This document shows positions 55,319 to 64,000 of a stretch of 64,000 nucleotides of DNA, in pieces. The stretch is from Juglans regia (taxonomy: Eukaryota; Streptophyta; Magnoliopsida; Fagales; Juglandaceae). Below the pieces are notes generated by a model. That model was given only the letters and a program-made list of their open reading frames with translations. It was not told the DNA's origin and did no database searches. Made by a program: the position numbers and the translations under genes. Every line of letters begins with the position of its first letter. The first letter of the stretch is position 1. The stretch is taken from assembly GCF_001411555.2 (NCBI RefSeq), contig NC_049901.1, forward strand, positions 37,706,838-37,770,837, written 5' to 3'.

Positions 55319-58300
55319 AGAGGAAAACCAATGTGATTAACAAACAGGTTGATGACTTTGGCCAGGAAGTTCACTCCAAAGAAGGCATTAGTGCACTTTT
55401 CCAAAGCTACTACAAGGACCTGTTCACCACCTCAGAACCAGATAATATACTAGAATGTTTAGCCTCACTGAAGCCTCGAGTAATAGCAGCTTAGAATGAT
55501 CTACTCACAAGCCTTTACACTCAACAAGAAGTGGAGGATGCCCTTTTCCGAATTGAGGGACTAAGCTCCCCAGGACCAGATGGCTTCCCTGCAGATTTCT
55601 ACCAAAAACACTGGCCTATCATCGGAGCTCAAGTCTGTGATGCAGTTTTGCTAGTGCTAAACTCCAAAGGTAGTATTGCTAAGATTAACAACACCTTTAT
55701 CACTTTAATTCCAAAAAAAAAGCCTCTACAAAGGTGACTGAGTTTAGACCTATTTCTCTGTGTAATGTGCTCTATAAATTGGTTTCTAAAGTTGTAGCTA
55801 ATAGGTTAAAGAAACTGTTGCCTCAAATCATCTCCTGTACCCAATATGCTTTTGTTCCTAACAGACTTATCTCTGACAATATTATAGTGGCTTTCTAGGC
55901 CTTGCATACTATGAAATGTAAAATGATAGGTAAGGAGGGCTACATGGCTTTGAAGTTTGACATGAGCAAGACTTATGATAGAATTGAGTGGATTTTCTCA
56001 GAGCTGTGTTATACAAGTTAGGATTCTGCAGCCAGTGGGTGGAACTTATTATGCAGTGCATTGAGATAGTTTCCTATGAAATTTTGGTGAATGACATACT
56101 TCAAGAATCCTTCCATCCAACTAGAGGTATAAGACAAGGTGATCCCCTCTCACCTTATCTTTTTATTTTGTGCGCTGAAGTACTTAGCAACCTTATCAAT
56201 CAAGCTGAAGCCAATGGTCTAATTCATGGTGTTCCAATTGCTAGAGGCCAACTTAGAATTTCTCACCTATTTTTTGCTAGCCTTCTCTTTTGCAAGGCTA
56301 ATGCCTTTGAATGGAGAAGGTTATTTAGTGTATTGAGAGTGTTTGAGTTAGCCTCGAGACAAAGGCTTAACCTTGAGAAAACATCAATCATGTTCAGTAA
56401 GAATACAACTCATGTTGCCCAGAGGTACATCCTCTTCATTGCTGGAACGAGGTCTGCTATGTCTTATGAAAAATACCTTGGTTTGCCCTCTGTTGTTGGA
56501 ATGGATCGATGTAAATCCTTCAAAGGTATCCTAGGCAGTGTAAGATTGAGAACAAGCAATCACAAAGTCAAGATGCTATCCCAGGCAGGGAAGGAAATCT
56601 ACATCAAAGCTGTGCTCCAAACCCTCCCCACCTATACCATGAGTGTATTCAAGTTTCCTCACTCGCTTCTCAAAGACATTAATAGTGTAATCCATAATTT
56701 CTGGTGGGGGCAACAAGATAGATAAAACATGATTCATTAGATTTCTTGGAAATGGATGGGGAAATCTAAACTAGAAGGGGTTATAGGCTTCAGGGACCTC
56801 GAGGCATTCAACAAAGCCATGCTTGCTAAACAGTGCTGGAGACTAATCCAACAACCCGAATCCCTTGCAGTTAAAGTGATGAAAGCCAAATACTATCCAA
56901 GATCAAAATTTTAGCAAGGAAAACTGGGATCCAAGCCATCATTTATTTAGAGGAGCTTCTTCTAAGCTAGACCTCTTGTTGAAGCAGGTGCTTACTGGAG
57001 GATTGGGAATGGTAGTGAGGTACACATATGGAAGGACAAATGGATTGCACATTCTACTCCTAGCAAAAGCCTAAGCCATGTCAAGGTGCTGGACAGTAAT
57101 GCCACTGTCTCAAACCTGATAGATCCTATATCTACGCAGTGGCATACTAATATTGTGAAGGGAATTTTTGTCCCAAGAGAAGTTGATACTATCTTGAAAA
57201 GTAGTCTAAATAGCAAGGATAGATTTATTTGTCAAGGTTCTAAAGATGGCACTTTCTCTGTTAGAAGTGCCTATCACATGGAAAATGAAAGGATATTCTC
57301 AGAGAAGACCCAAGCCTTGAGCAATAACTCATTTAGAGAAGTATGGATTCAACTTTGGCAACTCAAAGTTTTACCTGGGGACAAGGTCTTCTTATGGAGA
57401 GCGTGCCTAGAGTCCCTCCCTACTCAATCCAACCTCTTCAAGAAGAATATTGTGGATCAACCCCTCTGTCCCATTTGCAGACTGGAAACAGAAGACACAG
57501 TGCATGCACTATGGAGGTGTGAATCTGCCAAGGATGTCTGGGGTGCTTGCTCAAAAAGTCTAAAAAAATGTTACTTACCTCAGTTGTCTATGCTGCAGCT
57601 CTTTGAAGCTCTTTCCAGAACCATGAACTCTCAGGTGGTTCAAGAATTTGCAGTTGTGGCTAGGAAAATATGGTAGAGGAGGAACTGTTTCATCTTTAAA
57701 GAAGAGTTTTCCCACCATTCTGTCATTATCAAGGAGGCTAGAGCCATTCTTGAGCTACTAGCAAAAGAGAGCACAAGAAGAGGCCTCAGAACGAGTAAGA
57801 TTTGCACCTTAGCAGACTTATGGCAGGCTCCCCCTTTGCATTAGTTCAAGTTGAATTGTGATGGGGCAGTAGATAAGGTACAAGGCCTAATTGAAGTAGG
57901 AGGGGTTGTCAAGGACAGCGCAGGCCAGGTTATTTCCACAATGAGAACTAGAAAACATCTCTTCCCTGACCCTTTACTTGCTAAGGCTTTTCGTGCACTT
58001 CAAGCAGTGAAATTTGGGCTAGACCTTGGCCTTCCACAAGCTATCCTTGAAGGGGATTCACTACAAGTTATTAAGGCTCTCAAGAGTGATAAAGAAGGCT
58101 GGAATAGTACTAGTATATTTATGTGTGAAGCTAAAATGCTACTTCAAAATTTTGCTAAATGGGAGGTTTCTCATGCTAGGAGAAATGGCAATATTATGGC
58201 TCACTTGTTAGCAAAAGACTCTCTTATATTTTCTGATCTTATTGTAACATTGGAGGAGATTTTTTCACATATTTCTTCCTTGGTTTAATGGAATGGAGAT

Positions 58301-58332
58301 GATATTTTTACTTCAAAAAAAAAAAAAAAAAA
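55319..58332 (+). mobile_element. 5'-truncated LINE (no. 4) with 12-bp TSD and poly-A
   Basis: AGGATTGGATGA at 55307-55318 is repeated at 58333-58344, immediately after an A18 tract (58315-58332). The 3.0-kb body starts inside ORF2, upstream of the reverse transcriptase, and lacks ORF1 and the endonuclease. 5' truncation, poly-A and a 12-bp duplication fit target-primed reverse transcription. It lies in the intergenic space 2.1 kb from the IQD start codon. Confidence 0.92.
55322..58288 (+). pseudogene. LINE ORF2 fragment: reverse transcriptase, zf-RVT, RNase H; active-site Asp pair missing
   Basis: Order: [51 protein letters not shown], then a frame change in the A-run near 55712; [88 protein letters not shown] (zf-RVT); and, from 57851, an RNase H domain of the plant LINE type (NCDGAVDK, EGDSLQVIKALK, NIMAHLLAKDSL). 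The box HLFFADDSLLFC of the family reads HLFFA-SLLFC: two Asp codons (6 bp) are missing between 56278 and 56279. Stops at about 55493 and 55897 and later ones make it non-functional in any case. Confidence 0.9.
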
Positions 58333-58344
58333 GGATTGGATGAC

Positions 58345-60139
58345 CATATCGATGATGGCTTACTAGGGACACACATTGGTGAGTGGATTGCAAACTTCTT
58401 GTTACAAACATATTTAGGATATAAATTAAATGGTTAAATTCATCTATTTGATCATCTTGACTTATTTATTTATTTTTTTGGATAAATGGTGATTTAACAT
58501 ATGCAATGATAATCTGGTAAAAAATATGTTTTATTTTTCTTGGAAACCTTCGTATCTAAGGAAATTTTTTTCAGATCCCTTAAAGTTTTTATCCAAATTC
58601 TATCGCCTAAATTGGAATAGCAATAGACACAAACAATAAGTCCCACTGTATTATAGCTACATAAGTGAATTTCTCAATAATACTAAATGCTCAATAAACA
58701 TTACATCCTTTATTTTATGTGTCTAGAGATCTCTCACTCTAAAACTTAAAGTTTTTGATAAAAATATCAAAATATTTAAACTCAAAAAATTGTTAGATTA
58801 TTCGCCGTGAAAAAAATAAATTGTTTACTACAAGTTCTTTTAGTCATAAAAATGCCAATTGAGTGACCTATTTTCAAATATTTCGTGACAGAAGAAAATA
58901 ATCAGAAACATACATTTGCATAAGAAATGTAACCTTCTGCAATGAGCTTACTCTTACAAATAAACCATTGATCAATGATGTTGGTTAGTTTTCTTTATTA
59001 TAAATTTAAAAAACTATAGATGAAATTGGATTCTTTTATCATGTTCTTTAAAGGTAACATTTTCAAATTTGTTCAGAAAAGCTTCTTTGTTTTAGATCAA
59101 TCTCTTCAACAAAATTGAGAATATTTGTACCATGAACCATGTTAAAAAATGAAGTAAATAGATTCTAGGTGGCTTGCTGCCATCTTTTTTTCTCTATAAA
59201 CAAAGCACATTTCATTACTTAAGCAGCAATATTAGCAATTATAAAGCAGACGGTTTCTTATCCTTTATCAGATAGCAAAAGGCTTGAACTGATCGAGGGT
59301 TTCCAAGCCCTTTACAATTCCAACTAATAGGACTCATAAATTTTGGCAGAGTTGCAAAGCAGCCATTGCCGATATCTCATTACCTTGCCAACATCCTTCA
59401 AAGTAAAAATTCTCAACCGATTGAGTGTTATGAAATTTCAAAAATTTACGAAGCTTTTAATTCTCATGAAGGACTACACCTTGTTTCCTCTTCTCCTGCA
59501 TTGTAGTCTGAGTAATGGCCAATGAAATATTTTCCTTACCAAGGTGTGTTGCAAAAAATGATTCAAGAAAGCAAAAGTAAACAAGAAATAAACAAACAAT
59601 CAATCACACGACACAAATTTACGTGATTTGGCAACGCGCCTACTTCTACGGAGCTATAGAGGTTTTATTATGCTGAGGAATCACAAAATACACTTTAGAG
59701 CAAAATATTAATGTTCATCACAACCATACTGTTCATAATGAGCATATTTATAGGGTTATATGGTGGAAATCCTAATTTTCACTTTTCTGCGATATTCGCT
59801 CGAGTAAAGTGTCGATCGCGCATCGAGCAAACTCTCTATTTGGTGTTTGCTTGAGCGCCAAGTCGAGTGAAATCTCTACCTAGGCTTCGCTTGAGCCCAA
59901 TGTCGAGCAAACTTTCTGTATGGCACTTCCTGAGTCAAAAACCGTGCCAAGATTTTTCATGATCCCCAAGAGGAGCCTTATTGAAAATCTACTTAAAAAT
60001 CATAACGAATCATTATTAAGACGGGTCATCAAGTCGAGTCACCATAATAATAAACCAGGCTCCACAAACCCAACAATGCGATCTCCTCTTTTCCAAGTTT
60101 TAATCTCTATTGATGGTTGGGGCTAGTTTGTGCAAGATA
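58345..60139. other. Intergenic stretch with LTR-like debris near 59.6-60.1 kb
   Basis: No gene is supported. From about 59580 the text ACACAAATTTACGTGATTTGGC, CTACTTCTACGGAGCTATAG and repeated GCTCGAG/GTCGAGCAAACT words look like plant copia LTR sequence, but I see no partner LTR or TG...CA boundary pair. Confidence 0.4.
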
Positions 60140-61082
60140 CACTACAAGAGTTAATGCTTTTTGTGACGCACTTTTGTCGTCGTAATAAATCGAAAAACTG
60201 TGGCAAATTCATTAAAGCCACGGTTTTCCTATTGCCACTCAAATGCAGTAAAATTAGCCTGAGATTTGCTTTTTTCTTCGCCGCAATAGAACCACTAACT
60301 AGGGTTTGGGTATTTCCGTCGATTTACCCATTGAGAAATGGACTGGTTGTTCCTGCCGCTATTGTAGGCCAAACAAGTCCCTCAAACGTCGCAAAATCTA
60401 AATAATAAACGTTGTGATGCCTTAATCGTCGAAAGAGATTGTCTTCCACTTGGGGATTGAAGATCCTCTCCGTTGTGATTGTATGTTTGTTGTAGTAAAC
60501 AATAATGGTCTCGGCGATGCTAGATCCGGTCGCCTGCGACCATCTGTTCATCTCAACAACTTGAAACTTTGCGGTGATTTCAGATCAACTAGCTACGACC
60601 ATCTATTCGTCACAACTGAGTATATGGTCACGACGAGGCCAAATTCGCCAATGAGTGGAGTTTGTTGCAGTGAAAGAATATCCATAATAGATTTTTCAGC
60701 TGGTGGCAGAAGACCATTCATGGTGTTGAACTGTGATTGACAATACCCCCTAATTCCTAGGTATGGATTAATTACCAACGTTTAAATTTTGCTTTTAATT
60801 TGATAACAATTACTCTTTGTGAAGTGAAATTTGCAAATAACCTGTTAATTTATTTGGGGCAATTACAAAATTGAACCTAAATAAACAATCATATATTATT
60901 ATCTGCATTACATGAACCTAAACTTGCACTATGACTTAAAATTTAATATTGATGAGTTTAATATTGTGTTTCCAAAATAAAATACAGTCATTTGAACAGA
61001 CGTCTATCTTCACATAACTAAAACCCAAACCACACTCTAAATGTCAGCCCTCATGATATGAGTTTGGTATCTCAATATCTTC

Positions 61083-61265
61083 CAGGCTAGTTTGGATCCC
61101 AAACCCATCTCAACTCATCTCAACTTATCATTACAACTTTTCCAAATTTCAACACAAAATATAATAAACAATTCAACTTTTTCAAATCTCAAAATAATAA
61201 TAATATTAAAAAAATAATATTCTAACAATATTTTATTTAATTTTCAATTTTCATCTCCACTCAAC
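61083..61265. repeat. Dispersed repeat family A, copy 9, inside the CACTA element
   Basis: GCTAGTTTGGATCCCAAACC, CATCTCAACTCATCTCAACTT, then AATATAATAAACAATTCAAC and AATAATAATAATATTAAAAA. It is in the same orientation as the copy at 26703. It abuts the end of the transposase remnant and so probably interrupted it. Confidence 0.7.
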
Positions 61266-61815
61266 TTAATTCAACTCAACCATGTTAAATGACTTGATAG
61301 TCCAACCACCAACAATTTTGATATGAAGCAGCTTCACTATAAATGAGAGCTTAGAAAACTTTTCACAACTTGGATAAAGTGGACGTCTCGCATCCTTGAA
61401 CAATTGCTCAAATGTTTTTGATTGCCAATCACTCATGGTGGGTTGTGAAGTGGTACCATGTTCCCTAAATGGATGGTCAATGAATGATGCAGCCCGTGTG
61501 TCCTCTAACATGTCATCCTTATCATCAACAAAATTATGAATCATTAAATGTATCATCATCACCGTCTGAAAAATTCACACTCCAACTTTCATTCTCCCCA
61601 TGAAATATCCAATGTGTATAACTTGGGTCAATACCTTTCGTGAATAAATGATTTTCGACTTCATTGATTGGTAGGAATTGGTTATTATGGCATGGACATT
61701 TCAAGGTAGTACTTCCTGGAGCATTGGATTTTGCAATTGTGAGGAGATTATTAATTCTTTCTAAGTATTCACGTGACGTAAATATATTTGGCACGTGCAT
61801 CCAAGTCTTATCCAT
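61266..61815 (-). pseudogene. CACTA transposase (TNPD) N-terminal remnant, frameshifted
   Basis: From the ATG at 61815 (minus) the reading is MDKTWMHVPNIFTSREYLER, then CPCHNNQFLPINEVENHL and IDPSYTHWIFHGE. This is the transposase-associated zinc-binding domain (Transpos_assoc) of plant CACTA TNPD proteins, with the Cys-Pro-Cys and HL/W..HGE positions; the family's later Cys is replaced in CHNNQF. The frame ends in FSDGDDDTFNDS and must shift by one base near 61550 to continue as HNFVDDKDDML and WQSKTFEQLFKDARRPLYPSCEKFSKLSFIVKLLHIKI, the next conserved TNPD segment. It then ends at the family A repeat. The DDE-containing core is absent. Confidence 0.82.
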
Positions 61816-62281
61816 TTCAACCTGAATCGACTGTGGGAAATGAATGAAACCTTAACCAGAACAATGACTCAAGTTAAGCTACTTTGCTAAAAATGATAAA
61901 TTAATTTAAACAATACCAGAATAAGGAAAATAAAGGGTCAAACCCCATGAGAAAACTACGTCAAGTTGCTATAAAATTTGATAGTCTGATCAAATAAATT
62001 TAATTTATCCACACATATATGTATGAAAAGTGTTCAGACTCTACATGTGTTGACACCCAATATTGACCAAACAGAGTCAAGATTATGTAAGTTAAAGTAG
62101 GGAAGTAGATTTTAAGAACCTACTAGTCAAAGAATTAATTCTATATATTCTTAATTATTTACATAGAATTAGTTCACCGTATACAAATAATTTGATGACC
62201 ACATTAATTAGCTGACTAACCCCTTCTCCTATGTTTCTAAGGTAAATTTTTGTTGATCAATCTGGGAATTTATAATTCATC

Positions 62282-62313
62282 GGTGGCATTCACAATCACT
62301 AAAATCATAGCAT
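62282..62313. repeat. 32-bp direct repeat in the CACTA body, left copy
   Basis: GGTGGCATTCACAATCACTA... recurs at 62956-62987 with one mismatch (A/C at its 20th base). The two copies are 674 bp apart. Confidence 0.85.
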
Positions 62314-62955
62314 GGATCGACGACTCTTGATACCCTCTGTTGTGGTTCGAATTGAGGAATAGATGAAGAACACAAATTGGAAACTAAGAACACGAGAAAG
62401 AGTAGTCGATAGCATAGTCTGCTTTGGTATGTAATCTAGTTAAAGGAAATGGAAGCACACGATGGAAAAATAGCTTTGAATATGTTTAATGAGAATACTC
62501 AAAGATAATCTACTCAAAGATAATCTGATATGTAGTGTAATGTGTATAAGTAGACTAGTGTAACGTGTATAAGCAAATGATTGGATGACAATTGGAAATA
62601 TTCATAACCTTCTTTCACTTAGACTGTTACATAGGGTATTCGGGGTCTAGGAAGAACAACATAGATAATAGAATCCACGCCAATCCAAGTTCGAGGCTCC
62701 CAATTCCTCCAATAATTCCATCTTCAAGCAAATGTTCAGATTACCAAAATGAATTCCCCCACTCCCCTCATATCAATGCAGGGATGACAACCAACCCAAT
62801 AATAAAATGACACGTAGCAAATGAAAATAAATAACTTCAGAACTAAAATGGCTACAAGGAATGAAATGCTGGTGTCCTAGATGTAAAATGTTGAATTGCC
62901 AAATATGTTCATAACATCACTTATAAAGAAAAAAAAAAGGGTTCATAACATCATT

Positions 62956-62987
62956 GGTGGCATTCACAATCACTCAAATCATAGCAT
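62956..62987. repeat. 32-bp direct repeat in the CACTA body, right copy
   Basis: Second copy of the 62282 repeat. Between the copies I see no recognised gene; the reading at 62592-62810 shows no family motif. Confidence 0.85.
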
Positions 62988-64000
62988 ACGTTTAATGACA
63001 GTTGGGATATAGTACTTAACATTGATAAGCTTCTATGTCAGGAGTATGGATCTATGATAGAATCAATATGCCTCAACAAAAATCCAGCTACAACATCATC
63101 TACTGTAATCTAGAAATTGAGTGATCAATTGCTTCACATGAAATTGGCATGTTTGAATCGTGTGGGTACATATATATTGCACAACAACTAATTTGGAAGA
63201 AATGGGTCTACTTGACAGATCTGTGTACAGACCCATTCAAATTGAAGGCCATAGCTTATACTAAAAGGATAGATCTTACCATGCGGTATAGTGGTAACGG
63301 AGATCCACAACTCCTGTCTAGTATGGCGGCACTGGTGGGGTTGCAGTTAAACGGTGGGGCACATCCTAGGGGGAGAAAAACATATCAGAGTCAGAGTTAT
63401 AGAAAGAGACAGAGAGTTAAGATTGATGAAGATGATCTCAGATCAGATAAGAGACTTTAGGATTTTTACCTACTATTTAGGCGATGGCGCAACAGCAGCC
63501 TCACGGTGGTAGGAGTGGCGGAATCCATTTCGGACTAGATTCAGTAATCACGAAAGGGGAAGGAAACGTCCTTCGCCTCCAAATACGCGGGTAGAGAGAA
63601 GCCAACAATTAGAGTTCATATATATAATGATTATTACGGTGAATTCTTTTCGTTGCAATAAACATCAAGTCAGAAGTCTGTTATGCGTATATAAGTCATC
63701 GCCGCAATATATTTATTACGTCGACCTGTAATCCACCTTAGTACATGAACTCATATGTTAAAGAGCATCCCTTCCACTGCAACAAATATTTCGCTGTAAC
63801 AGCCTTCTAGCGACGATTAAATGCGTGTCAGAAACAAATAGTTTTGTTATGGAGAAACAAAAGCTCCACAATTGTGCATTACCTTGACAGTTATGGAAGT
63901 CGTTGCAATTAACGCCTCCTATAGCTACGATCTTATTTGTGGCAGCTAGATTCCGAGGCAATAAGTATGGTTTTGCGGCGTGAGACTTAATCAACGGCAT

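Larger units (their letters stand above)
60140..64000. mobile_element. CACTA (En/Spm) element, left end and body, right end beyond the window
   Basis: CACTACAAGAG at 60140-60150 is a CACTA terminal inverted repeat. Behind it, to about 60740, lies a subterminal array of short words (GTCGTCGTAATAA, CCGCAATAG, GTCGCAAAATC, AACGTTGTGATG, ATCGTCGAAAG). A similar array begins near 63630 and runs to the window end (TTCGTTGCAATAA, TCGCCGCAATA, AGCGACGATTAA, GTCGTTGCAATTA, GCTACGATC). The body contains a transposase (TNPD) remnant on the minus strand. No closing CTTGTAGTG is seen before 64000, so the right end is outside. With so little room for TNPD, this is a defective, deleted derivative. Confidence 0.75.

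Noticed and set aside
59580..60130. LTR retrotransposon end
   Set aside because: The text looks like plant LTR sequence, but there is no partner LTR, primer-binding site or TG...CA pair, so no element is called.
1..64000. CRISPR arrays, tRNA and rRNA genes, bacterial-type operons
   Set aside because: None is visible. The window is plant nuclear DNA, and the repeats seen are transposons, microsatellites and tandem duplications.

Overview
The window is nuclear DNA of a flowering plant. The introns are typical GT-AG plant introns, the background is AT-rich, the genes encode plant protein families (VPS15, a plant-type pectinesterase, an IQD protein), and plant retrotransposons and DNA transposons are dense. 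The short GATGAGATGAG-type repeats suggest a woody eudicot, perhaps Fagales/Juglandaceae, but this is an impression and not a demonstrated assignment.

Host genes, left to right: a small conserved plant protein of 74 aa (7679-7903, +); a full-length VPS15, the regulatory protein kinase subunit of the class III PI3-kinase (12125-25257, +, 11 exons, 1534 aa); a secreted pectin methylesterase (33253-35986, +, 5 exons, 379 aa); and an IQ-domain calmodulin-binding protein of the IQD25/26 type (51506-53241, -, 3 exons, 429 aa). A reverse-transcribed, intronless copy of the ribosomal protein eS24 gene (4639-5359, -) is also present. The host genes are unrelated in function: VPS15 acts in endosomal/autophagic PI3P synthesis, the pectinesterase in the cell wall, and IQD at the microtubule/calmodulin interface.

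Most of the rest is mobile DNA, much of it bounded precisely here by target-site duplications. 0-12 kb: a LINE RNase H tail, a 308-bp tandem duplication, and two long-inverted-repeat MITEs with 9-10-bp TSDs. VPS15 introns 4 and 5 (3.8 and 2.7 kb): a LINE inserted inside a LINE, a terminal-inverted-repeat element and a third LINE tail. 26-33 kb: a gypsy-type gag-like remnant split by a MITE with a 9-bp TSD, and several short repeats. 36.9-50.6 kb: a nested nest made of a nearly complete Ty1/copia element (two 255-bp LTRs), a 2.5-kb solo LTR with 5-bp TSD inside a minus-strand copia fragment that is itself bounded by 26-bp direct repeats, and a plus-strand copia interrupted by a 2.49-kb hAT-type element with perfect 12-bp TIRs and 8-bp TSD. 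55.3-58.3 kb: a 5'-truncated LINE with 12-bp TSD whose reverse transcriptase has lost its catalytic Asp-Asp. 60.1 kb to the window end: a defective CACTA (En/Spm) element with a remnant of its transposase gene.

I found no clearly new cellular system. The most unusual objects are the hAT-type element with GC-rich GGAGTCGGA subterminal arrays around a GC-rich minisatellite and an AT-rich 327-bp tandem repeat, the 26-bp direct repeats around the truncated copia, and the eS24 retrocopy that keeps an open frame but has lost its stop codon.
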